This document shows positions 53,791 to 64,000 of a DNA stretch of 64,000 nucleotides, piece by piece. Each line of letters begins with the position of its first letter. Position 1 is the stretch's first letter. Below the pieces are notes generated by a model, which did no database searches, had not been told where the DNA came from, and saw only the letters and a list, made by a program, of their open reading frames with translations. A program made the position numbers and the translations under genes. Source of the DNA: Leptasterias polaris (lineage: Eukaryota; Echinodermata; Asteroidea; Forcipulatida; Asteriidae); the NCBI GenBank assembly GCA_037783415.1, contig JAZGTN010000015.1, positions 7,637,001-7,701,000 of the forward strand, read 5' to 3'.

Positions 53791-56029
53791 AACAGTATCT
53801 CAGAAACTCCACACAGGGTTATAATAAAGAGTCATTTGAAGTGTCGTGCCTCATTAGCCACATACAGTGCTACAAAAGATATCAACTGTAGGCCTATATT
53901 TCGTCGACAACATTGCCTTCAATAAAGGTTTCTTTACGTTCTTCAATAAACCTAGCTTAGTCAGCTGCTATACAGATGATGAAAAAAGGAATGTTGGTGA
54001 TATCGTTTTGTCTGCTTATTTACTCATTTTAAGCTTCTTATTTAAAAAAAGACACGATTTTCAAAACATAGTGCTACAAAGGGTGGGGACCTGGATATGT
54101 CCCCAAATACAACATTCATGAGAACAATTAAAAGAAAAAAAACCAAAAATCCGTAACCACAATAATTTCCTTAGTTCATATCTAAAACCTTGCTAAAAGT
54201 TGGCACTTCACTGTTATATCATTTATCTCTTTAGTTAACTCCACTTGGATTAACCTGAGTTGCTGCCGGGAAAGTAAACCTCTTTTTTAACCACTGCACG
54301 TAATGATAAATATCACTTTATTCTAGTCGATACCAACTGTTCTGATTGAAAATGACATCAACATGAATTATAAACAGCTCAATTTTACCCAGTGGCACGT
54401 GAAAATGTTCAATTCATGAGCCTTTTACAATACTCTTTATAACAATTTGATACGAGACATTTTGAACGGCAGTCAGCACCAGAGTGGAACCCGCGTTACC
54501 CGAGGAGTGACTACAATGCGATGAACAAACGAAGATTCGCCTACTAGTTTGAAAAGATCTCAACATTCTTGTCCACCAAACACCGCTCCCTGAACTCTAA
54601 TAGGTAAACATATAGTCGGCTGTGAATCTGTGACACCGTCCTGCCCTTGGTCTGAAGACAGGTGTTAAGCACCCCCCGATAGCACTCAAGCCACTACATC
54701 TATATAAATAGAGGGTGGGCTTTTCTCTGTCTTTCCGTCTGTCCGTCTGTCCGTCTGTCCGCTCATGCACTGGGTTGCGTTGTTTTCCCAGTTACGGGAG
54801 AGTTGTAAGCCTAGCGGTGTTGGCAGCCTTTTTATCCTGCGGTAAAAATAAATGTGCTATGCATGTGTGCGGTTTTCCCAGCATGCCAAAGTCAATGCAT
54901 GTGCGGCCTTCGTTTGCCTGCGCTTAAAAGAAATATCCTGTGTAATTGTTCGCGCGCGGTTCCCCGGCTCCACATGTTGACTGCGCCTGGAAATGTTCAC
55001 GACGGTGCGGTGCCTGGAAATACATCTATGGTATGGTCACGGTATGGTATTCTGCGCCAGGTTCGCTGAATCGCCGCTCTAACAATTTCCCTCATATCAT
55101 AATACTATTTGCCTTTAAACAACTTTTTGAAGAACTCATACTTAGGCCTATTATGAGTTTGAGTTACCAACGCTTTGTTTAAACATTTTGAAATAATCTA
55201 ACGTAAGTAGTTTCTGAGTGAACGTGATGTGTTTGTTGTTAGGCTTTTTTTTTTGTCATCACTTGATACAAAAGACACTATGACTATGCGTAGTTGACAA
55301 CCTATCATTCACCCAACCGAGGTTTCCAGACTTAATGTGAACATGAAGATCATGGACCATCTCATGATCATGATTCGATACACGGTACCACTGAACAATT
55401 GCATCCGTTATCCAATAAAAACCCATCATGTAAACGTAACATTTCTCAGGACTTCACTTATCAACCAAAAGCAAAAAAACCATAAAGCTAAACAAATTCA
55501 GCATCCACAACAACCTCTTTGTGCACAAACACATTCACAAACTCAAAGCAACTACCACAGAAACTTGAATGTGGATGAAACTGCAGCAGTCCCAGCACAG
55601 AGACAAAAAGATGCACAACGTCACACAGATGCCCGCACAAACTGTTCATAGCAAACTCTTATAAGTTTTAGATCCATTGCAACTTCGCTTTTATGAAAAC
55701 CCACATACTGTTTCCAAGAAATTCATAAATTTAAACCACTTCTACTTTAAAGACAGCAAATTAGTTTCCTTTAGACAAGTGTATGACATAAAGAACTCAG
55801 GTGCCATAAATTTTGTTTCTTTCCCTTATCATCACTATTTTAGACAGATTAGCCCAACATGTAAACACAAACCCTTTAATAAATTTCTCTGTTGTTAACT
55901 ATAAACTCTATATTACAGCCAATTTTTACTCAGCCACCATGTTGCCAATAAACATTCTTTTTCATACAATGTTTCCTCTCATTATTGATTAATTTGTGTT
56001 CAATCTACCTCTACATTACCTGTTATATG
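53791..56029. other. No gene recognised; short tandem (TCTGTCCG) run
   Basis: A 'tctgtccg' microsatellite lies near 54735-54762, after 'atagagggtgggcttttctc'. Open frames at 54715-55182 and 55337-55651 lack motifs and partner exons. The region just before 56030 is AT-rich. Confidence 0.4.
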
Positions 56030-57878
56030 CCCCCCTTTTCACATAGTCCACAAAGTAGTGTCTAACCCCAATATCTCTACACTCGACAGGTTTGAACCGG
56101 CCTCTGAGGTTGAAATCCGGAAACTGATAAATTCATCACCTTCAAAATCTTGTGACATTGACCCCATCCCAACTTGGCTGTTGAAAAGGCACTTGTCTGT
56201 CCTGTCTACCCCTATCACCAAAATTGTCAATTTGTCGCTTCATAATGCAGCTTTTCCTCAGCGTTTCAAAAGTGCTATCGTCACTCCACTCCTTAAAAAG
56301 CCATCGCTAGACTCAGAAAATCTCAAAAATTTCCGCCCAGTTTCCAACCTCTCATTTATGTCGAAAATAATTGAGAAAGTAGTTGCCGCCCGTCTGACTG
56401 ATCATCTGTCTGAACACAATCTGTACGAGACCTCTCAATGTGCATACAGAAAATATCATGGGACAGAGAGTGCATTGTTGCGCGTACATAATGATATTCT
56501 TCGCACCATGGATGATAAACGTGGTGTGTTCTTAGTCCTCTTAGACCTTTCCGCAGCCTTTGACACCATAGATCATACTATCCTTCTGGGACGCCTGAAA
56601 TCTTTGGTGTCAATGGGCCAGTTCTCCAATGGATGAAATCTTACATCAGCAACCGAACTCAAGCCATCAACATTAATGGAGTTTTATCATCACTTGCCAC
56701 GCTCTTGTATGGTGTTCCCCAGGGATCTATCCTTGGGCCACTCTTCTTCACCATTTACTCTAAACCAATAGCTGCAATTGCAAGAAACCACGGACTCCAT
56801 GTACATTTGTATGCAGACGATACTCAACTGTATCTTTCATTTGATTTAAATTGTTCTGATGAGCAATCTGAACGCAAACGTGTTGAGCAATGTGTTTCTG
56901 ATATAAAGTCATGGATGACCAATAATAAATTAAAACTCAATGATGATAAAACGGAACTGCTCATAATAACGTCTAAACATAACCAAGACAAAATAATCAA
57001 TCACCAGATGCAAATTGGCACTGCTACTGTTACATCATCTGCTAATGCTCGCAATCTTGGGATCATGTTTGATAACACTATGTGCATGGAATCCCATGTG
57101 AAGAAAATTTGTCAATCTGCTTTTTACCATATTAGAAACATTAGCAGCATTCGTAAAGTCCTCAATAAAAAGTCTGCCTCTATCCTTATACATGCTTTCA
57201 TTACATCCAGGCTTGATAATGGAAACTCATTGCGTTATGGTACTAACAAGCATCTTATCAAAAAACTGCAAAATGTCCAGAACGCTGCTGCTCGGGTATT
57301 ATCAAAAACACGTAAATATGATCACATCACACCTGTGTTGAAACAGCTTCACTGGCTCCCAGTCTGTCAAAGAATTAAATTCAAAATCATTTTGCTTCCC
57401 TGGAAAGCTATGAATGATAGGGCTCCTCCCTATCTCAAAGAAATTCTCTCACCATATACGCCAACTCGCAATCTTCGCTCTACAAACCAACTTCTTTTAA
57501 CTGTCCCAAAACAACCACTTCCAACGGCGTTCGCGCATTTTCTGTATCTGCACCCACTCTCTGGAACTCTTTTCCTTTACATATCCGAGCTACAAAGTCT
57601 CTGGACATTTTCAAAACATTGCTAAAAACTCACCTGTTCAATATTTCTTATGATTGACTATCTGTTTGTTATTTTTTTTCCACTTGTTTTTGCCGACACA
57701 TTTATGTAAATCTGTTTTATTCAATGTGCTCTTATTTCTTTCTAAGCTACGTAATTTGTAACCCTTTTTGTTACTCTCTCCGTTTTTTGTTTTTGTTTGG
57801 TTTTTATGCGCCTCGGAATAAGTTTAGTCTTAGATGGATGGCGCTTTACAAGTTTTAATTATTATTAATTATTATTAA
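56030..57878 (+). mobile_element. CR1/L2-type LINE, 5'-truncated, with two frameshifts
   Basis: Encodes the reverse transcriptase part of ORF2: SPSKSCDIDPIPTWLLK, then FRPVSNLSFMSKIIEKV, VLLDLSAAFDTIDH, GVPQGSILGPLFF and the catalytic YADD at about 56812, then the C-terminal domain (LHWLPVCQRIKFKI, APPYLKEILSPYTPTRNLRS). The frame shifts near 56610 and near 57525; in the final frame it ends HLFNISYD and TGA at 57657. A 3' UTR and an ATT-rich tail follow to 57878. No endonuclease is present, so the copy is truncated and inactive. Confidence 0.8.
56058..57657 (+). pseudogene. LINE reverse transcriptase pseudogene
   Basis: About 530 residues over three frames. Motifs of the fingers and palm are in order, and YADDTQLY is intact. 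The first shift (AAATC/TTTGGTGTC near 56610) separates RLKSL from FGVNGPVLQWMKSY; the second separates TVPKQPLPTAF from RAFSVSAPTLWNSF. One-base deletions explain both. Confidence 0.8.
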
Positions 57879-57914
57879 CTAGCGGGATGCCGCGCTTCGC
57901 GCGGCACCCGCTAG
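57879..57914. repeat. GC-rich hairpin directly after LINE tail
   Basis: 'ctagcggg.tgccgcgc' pairs with 'gcgcggca.cccgctag' around a TTCG-type loop. It directly abuts the ATTATT tail of the LINE. It may be the end of another element (Helitron 3' ends carry such hairpins), but no CTRR end or partner is identified. Confidence 0.6.
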
Positions 57915-58427
57915 GTGGGCGCGATTCTTGCCCATAAAATATGACAAAGTGCATTGGGGTAATGGGGTGGGTTAATTGGAGAGGATATCAGAGTTTATAA
58001 TTTTCAGAATTGGTTTGGTAAAAAGATATTTAAAATCAGTTCGCAATGTAGTTATGTCCTATGATGAAATGTTGAGCATGCAAAATGTGTTGAGTGCGGT
58101 CGAAGGCGACGCGTCGCCTCCCCTTACCCTTTTCGCCCCATTTCTCGACTACGAAGCATAAGTTGGGGGGGGGGGGGGGTGTTTTAATATTTGGGAAGGA
58201 TATACTAAGGCAATGATGCATGCTTGGCATGACATGTATGTTTTTTTGATATATCAGGACTTTTTGAATATCCAACAAAGGCCCATGAAATCCATGAAAT
58301 ATATGCTTCTGTGCTCCTAAAATTTCTTAAAATGTGTCTTTGCTTATATATTTTCTCTTTCTGAATATCCGTGTTTGCCCGTGGTGAACTTTATATTTTC
58401 TCAGTATATTTCGGTGTTTCTGTTTCA
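57915..58427. other. Spacer with poly-G run
   Basis: No gene recognised. A run of about 15 G lies near 58165. Confidence 0.4.
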
Positions 58428-59431
58428 CGTCGATGTGAATTAAGCAACACTTACTTTTAGTCCAAGGAATACAAACATTGACATTCACTATGTGAAAGGT
58501 ATAGGTATATATATATATATATATATTGTTTTCATTTACAGAGTAGTGTAGCCCTAAATACATGTACATGTACATAACCACAATATCTGTACCCAGAAAT
58601 CATCATGTGAAATTTGATGGTTTTTTAAAGTGTTTTGTAAAAAGCAAACTAGCAATTGTAGTGTGTCATAGATGTCGATTGAAATTAAATTGCTTCCTTG
58701 TGCTGGCAAACTACTGCTAAACACAATTGAAAATTATGAACTGTCACGCACATGTTTTAACTTAACATTTTCTTGGTTTCTACAAGTGACATGAATCAAC
58801 TAAAATGTGCTGAAAAAAACTAACAACCTTTTCAATCAGATTATAAAGGGACTTTCACTTTTTTAAATGAATTGTAAGTATAAAACAAATCTACAGTTTG
58901 CCAGAATTTCAGCAAGTTTATTTTTAAGGAAACGATAAAGTTGTTCTTGCCAATTGTTAATACTTATATGCTTGTTGAAAATTGTGAGATATTTTTAAAC
59001 CCTCAAAGTTGAATAATTTATCTTTATAAATAAATAAAAAATCTGTCAATAAAATATATGTAATTAATTATAAATGAACTTGGGTGTCTTGATTTAGCTA
59101 TTGAAATAACTGTAGTTATCACATTACTATGCTAGTGAACAATTTGCTTCGCAGTCAAATGGCAGTTTTCCCAGAAGTTATAATTCAGTTGGTGATCATG
59201 ACAATACCATTCATTATTTTTAACAAAAATTGAAAAAAATGTAAAATGACATGTATCCAATGAAGTGATTACTTATGAAAGAGTCCTATCATTTTGGGTT
59301 TGGCATCTTCTTAAAACATTAATCTAATGTTGACTTGTTTTACATATTTCATTGCAGCAACTGTATTTATAATTCATTTTGACAAACAACTTTAAATAAT
59401 CAACGTTGCAGTGGCCAACAGTGGCTTGTAA

Positions 59432-60694
59432 TTATCCAAGGCTGTTATTCTTCTTTAGCATGAGCTTTTTTAGTTGCCTCTTTCGATAGGAAACAAAATT
59501 ATCCTGTTTTTGAGTTTTCTTCTTTGATGGATTTTCATTAGTTGACTTTACAGCCAGCTGCTTCTCTTCTCGCAGTGCTTCGTCAATTTTCATGAAACTT
59601 CGTCTCTGTGGTGTCATTTCGTCGTCTCCGGAGGGATTCTCTTGTGGTGGTGAGTTGGCACTTGGTCGAGGTGGGAAGGGGAGACTCGGTGGTCTAGTCA
59701 GGGCTGGTTGGTCAGTCATCATCTCACTACTGGGGGGTTCTGTTGCGGGTTGTGGTAGGGTGTTTGTATCATCTTGGCCAATGGTGCCAAAGATGTCATT
59801 CAGGGTGGTCATGCATTCCATGATAACTTGTTCCAGGTCAACTCTCAAGGCATCTTCACAAAGGACAAGAAACAAAGTTTAAGGAAAAAACCAAAACATC
59901 AACTTCAAGAAACAAATAAGAGGTGGTTCCTACTCGAAAAAAAAATGAACAAAGTATATGTCCATTACGACCAATCTCACACCAAAGAACAAATGCAATC
60001 ATGAGCAAAGGCCATTTCGTTATAAAACTGTAGGTTTGTCCATGTTCACCCTCCATACCCAAGTTTACAATGGTCAGAAAGAGAAAGATCAGCCCTTTCC
60101 AGTGGTGGTAAAATAAAATAAGATAGTGTAGTAATTCATTAGAAATGGAGTGGAAATGTCCGAAATGTCAAACAGAGCACCATCTGGTTGTGTACAAAAA
60201 AGTGTTTGAGTTTTAAGATTAAACTGAGGAAACAAATATAATGAGGTGATAATATAATTTGTAATATTGGTATTTGAGTGAAAGTTTACTGGTTTTTAAG
60301 AATGTGTGCTTTTACACTTCAGTACATTTGCAAACAATGCGGTCACCAAGGTTGTTTATGTCAACAACAACAAATCGATAACAAAAGAGTTTTAACATTT
60401 CAATTACTTCAGAGGATGCCCATTTTGTACCTTCCAATTACTGGTTCTAGTTGAGTAATTTGCAGTTTTTAGTAATTGATTATTGGGTTTGTTAGGTTTG
60501 CATCAGGTACTTTGGTTTGCGCAAGATTTAATGGACATGGTACTTTTCACAAACGTTTTTAAAGTAGCGGAAAAATGTATGAGAGGAAACTCGAGTATTA
60601 TAACAACACTTACCAGCTTCACCAAGCGGTCCTTGCAGCATCTGAACTTTCTCCTTCAGCAAAGTGAACTTCCTGCTAAGCCCTTTTACCACAC
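59432..60694 (-). CDS. Second copy of LDLa-gene C-terminal exons (partial gene)
   Basis: Exons 60614-60694 and 59432-59853, minus strand, with acceptors and donors like arm A. The coiled-coil exon reads [26 protein letters not shown], one heptad (21 nt) shorter than arm A. The last exon has one Met added (SSEMMTDQ) and one Asn fewer near the end (KKNNSLG), with both in-frame changes balancing to the same length. Both frames are open, so the paralogue may be functional. Its upstream exons, including any LDLa modules, would lie beyond 64000. Confidence 0.7.
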
Positions 60695-60699
60695 CTAAA

Positions 60700-60870
60700 A
60701 TGTTTGGGGTTCAATAAAAACAAAATTTACTCGAGCAGAACTTGAACCTGCAACCTCCAGAATAATGTGCCGGCCCTCAGTCTGTACAACCGAGCATAAT
60801 CTAGCCCTATGTTGCGGTCTTCCTATGTTGTCAATGTCGTTGTTCGGGGTTGCCAGTTATAAGCCATTCA
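60700..60870 (-). mobile_element. Arm B copy of the tRNA-derived SINE
   Basis: Reverse complement of 24095-24271, with the B-box-like sequence at about 60740-60757 and the 'acattttag' acceptor at about 60695-60703. It was present before the arms were duplicated. Confidence 0.6.
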
Positions 60871-62270
60871 ACCTGTAACTGCTGTAAAGCCAGGGATCAC
60901 ATCCGATACAAGCTAGGAAGTGGCAGCAAAGGGATCCTGTATAAGAGGATGATACTTTTTATGTCAAATACACAATTTGACTGTACTTAGAAGAGAACAA
61001 AACAGGAATGAACCGATTCAGAGGAACATTTTACTCATGTGGTTTGAAGGAATGGCCCAACATGTTGGATTTGGGAAGAGTAAATTTAGTTTTAAGAACC
61101 ATTGCAAAATAAAAGGATAAATTTACATGAGAAAAGAATCTACTGATTTTAATGGAACCTGAACACTTCTTGGGCTTTGGATAATAATGCTTGAGGGTGG
61201 TTAAGTTTCAGCAATTTTCGAAATTATTTTTCAAAAAATTACAACCTTCAGACCTAAACATTTCTTAAATGATTGATCAAGTTCCAGTTCCAGTTCCAGT
61301 TATTTTTAAAACCAATTTCATCACTTGTTTTTAATTGTATTAGCTGTATTTCTGGCATAAAGAATGATACCTTAAGTTTCACCCTTACACCAATGTGCAA
61401 GAAAACCTGATGTGTAAAATCACACTATTACCAAATTTTCACTTTTCTTTTCATGGGCGGAAAAAACCCTAAATAATCCACAACTAATGACTATTTCACA
61501 AGTGATCACAGTGACAATAAGCCATGATATCAATACCTAGATTAATGCAGAGCTGCCAGCCTTTTCTGATTCTGCATTAAGTTCCCTGAAATTAAGCCAA
61601 TCATGCCATGTATTGATGGAGAAATTTGAAAAATCTCTCTGATTATGGAAATTTTGTCTGTGTTATGTTGAGTGTATAACTCTAAACATCTCCCTGATCG
61701 TTGTACAAAAACTCCCCGATTGCAAGACACAAATGTTGGCAGGCTTGTTAGTGGTTTGACTCTCCTGGAGCTCAAAAACTTTAAGGCAGGGGAAATTTGT
61801 TTTTAATTGTCAAAGTTCAATATCGTAAGTTGGTGTATCCCAACATATGAATAAAATAACCTGAGAAAATTAAGGCTCAAATGGTCATCGAGAAACCACC
61901 CTCGTTGCATAAAATTGTATGCTTACAGATGTCTGAGAAAGACTACATGCCTGAAGCCTTCATCAGATTCAAATTTTCGGTGGAAAATGACTTCTTTCTC
62001 TAAAACTACATTACTTCAAAGGGTGTCATTTCTAACAATGTTTTTTCAACAGCCCTCCAGTGCTCTTTACCAAGTAAGATTTTATGGTCTTTAATTTTGG
62101 GAGTAAATACCAAAGGTGTACACTCCCTTTAAGGATTAGTTGTATCCTTAAAACATAGTTTGAAAACCAATGTGAACAGTTACACTGCAAACACTGTGGT
62201 GTTAAAATTGACACCATGGGTGTTGTCATATATAGCCTAGATACAAGAATCAAAGTTTACACACCGTAAG

Positions 62271-64000
62271 GTGTTAAATAAATCACTAGTTTATGTCACA
62301 ACAATTACATTGGTGTTAATTTTGATTCTCTCTTTGGTATCTATATGTGACAACACCCATGGTATCAATTTTAACACCCCAGAAGTGTTGCTGGACGAAG
62401 CGCAAAAAGAACTAGACATTAAGTGTTTGTCGACAAACACAAAACTGTTCCGTGTTGTTTTGCTTCGATTAAGTGCTTCAAAGCTATAAGTTGGTCTGAT
62501 TTCAAGATAGAAGACTTTTGACCTTTGACAGGCCCTTTTTACTAAGTGCCTGAAAACCTAGTCTTCATTCTGATACTAATTCGAAAGGAGCTTTTAAACC
62601 AGAAATAAAGGTCAACATGGGGTCATGGTAACCCTTGTCTAACATTTAATGCTCAAAGGGTTTATAACTGAACAGAAATTGAAAATCGGGTGTGTAGTTC
62701 TTGATGGTCCCACTTCCGGTTGACCCGGAAGTAAAGGTCAACATGGGGTCACGGTTACCCAAGGCTAATCCCAATGCCCAAGGAGTCTATAACTGAAAAA
62801 AGTTTGACGATCGGTTGTATACTTTTAGAGATACAGTGGTCTCAAGATTGGCTAATTAAATATTCACCTCGCTGTAAATGGGCTAATTAATTAAGAATAA
62901 AAAAAAAATTTACATTGAGAGTTAAGTTCACGTACTAAGCTTCAATTTGATATAGGATCTAACTCTTTCATATTACGCTTTAGGATATTAGTCACATGCA
63001 CGGTTGTGTAAACAGGTCTTTTTACTTGAAATTTTGTTTATGAAACTGCTGTTAGACGGGTCACCAACTGTTTCAGAAAAGGTATGTTGACAAAAAATAA
63101 CCGTGAATGCTCAGGCTTATACGTAAGCCTGTGACGGTTACACAGTTAAGTGACAGATCTTACGGTTAAATGGTTTACATTTGTACGGTTCAGATAAACG
63201 TTGAAAAATTCACTTAAAAAGTGCTGCGTAACAAACACATAGGCCTATCATTCCCAATTTACAGACTCGTAGTCTTTGTTATTTCAATACAACTGTGCTT
63301 GCAGCAATATTTGTAAGAAACATTGAACGCTAGGGGGCGTTCCACAAAAATTCGATTGCGCATGCTCGCTTTTGCAGGGTGATTGCGCAAAGTCAAAATG
63401 CTGCAATGAAGAATGAAGACACAATGTTTTTGATCACATGCCGGTTGTGTAAACAGGTTTTTTTACTTGAAATGTTTATGAAACTGCTGTTACACGGGTC
63501 ACCAACTGTTTTTAGAAACAGTTAAACGTTTTTAAAAAAATAACCGTGAATGTGCAGGCTTATACGTAAGCCTGCGACGGTTACACGGTTAAGTGACAGA
63601 TCGTACGGTTAAACGTTCACATTTGTACGGTTCGGATAAACGTTGAAAAATTCACTTGAAATGGTGCGAAATGCTGACCATAATAATTGTGATCACGATT
63701 TGCACAGCAAACGATCCCATGCCACAACACACCCATATTGTTTCCATTTACAGGCTTAAGTCTTTGTTATTTCATTACTTTGCGTGCGGCACGGGTCATA
63801 AATGGGTCGCGGACTTGAACGAGTTTAAAATTTGTCTCCTTTCGTATATAAACACATATCAAATTCTAGGCAGAGTACCCAAGGCGTTAAATTTGCCTGA
63901 AAATTTTTGCTTTTTTCTACTGACAATGTTTCAATAAGTTTTGATGCTTTTAAACTGACCGTCAATAAAATATTTCTTGTTTTAAGAAACATTTGTGTAA
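62271..64000. other. Arm B outer part without gene
   Basis: Repeats of the arm A blocks, including the foldback at 62190-62390, the CCGGAAGT block near 62715, and the double 'cttacgtataagcctg' units near 63120 and 63560. Open frames here match those in arm A intron sequence and have no domain. Confidence 0.5.

Larger units (their letters stand above)
58428..64000 (-). repeat. Inverted duplication, arm B (continues beyond window)
   Basis: Reverse complement of arm A, from 'cgtcgatgtgaatt' at 58428 to the window end, which still matches arm A near 21071. Contains the paralogous last two LDLa exons, the SINE at about 60700-60870, the TTAA element and the GTGTTAAAATTGA foldback. The end of the duplication is not in the window. 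Confidence 0.9.

Overview
The window is eukaryotic: genes are split into short exons by long AT-rich introns with GT/AG borders, and the spacers are packed with decayed transposons, foldback elements and minisatellites. Repeated LDL-receptor class A (LDLa) modules, three F-type (FTP) lectin modules, a TATDN2-like TatD protein, a DIRS/Ngaro-type gag and a CR1/L2-type LINE together suggest a marine invertebrate deuterostome, most likely an echinoderm such as a sea star. That assignment is inference from family content, not from a species marker.

Layout. 1-2.2 kb: no gene recognised. 2.2-7.6 kb: a six-exon, plus-strand zinc-finger gene with an acidic N-terminus. 8-12 kb: foldback and CCGGAAGT-rich repeats, a near-perfect 219-bp palindrome carrying a Ser-rich reading frame (10.6-11.2 kb), and a possible short secreted peptide on the minus strand. 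12.34-25.49 kb: an eleven-exon plus-strand gene for a type II membrane protein with nine LDLa modules and a coiled-coil, Pro/Lys-rich C-terminus. All eleven exons join in frame (1,863 nt, 620 residues). 27.5-28.8 kb: broken DIRS/Ngaro gag. 29.4-32.5 kb: a 3.1-kb non-autonomous LTR element whose cargo is a broken zinc-finger plus TatD gene. 32.8 kb: a THAP-domain fragment. 34.98-50.25 kb: an eleven-exon plus-strand gene for a secreted lectin with three FTP modules, with a TATA box. 50.3-53.8 kb: a degenerate GTGGTATC/GTAGCC array. 56.0-57.9 kb: a 5'-truncated LINE. 58.4-64.0 kb: an inverted copy of 21.1-26.5 kb that carries a second copy of the last two exons of the LDLa gene on the minus strand.

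How the genes work together. The two best genes encode a membrane-anchored LDLa protein and a secreted fucose-type lectin. Both are extracellular recognition proteins built from duplicated exon modules joined by phase-1 introns, so a role in recognition or immunity is plausible but not shown. The most notable signals are: (1) two tandem LDLa exons that differ at nine sites, all amino-acid changing, while the intron bases beside them are identical; (2) the TatD-carrying LTR element with nearly identical LTRs and a matching target duplication; (3) a splice acceptor that appears to come from a SINE; (4) paralogous coiled-coil exons that differ by exactly one heptad. Exon borders are read by eye and may be off by a base or two; no database search was possible.
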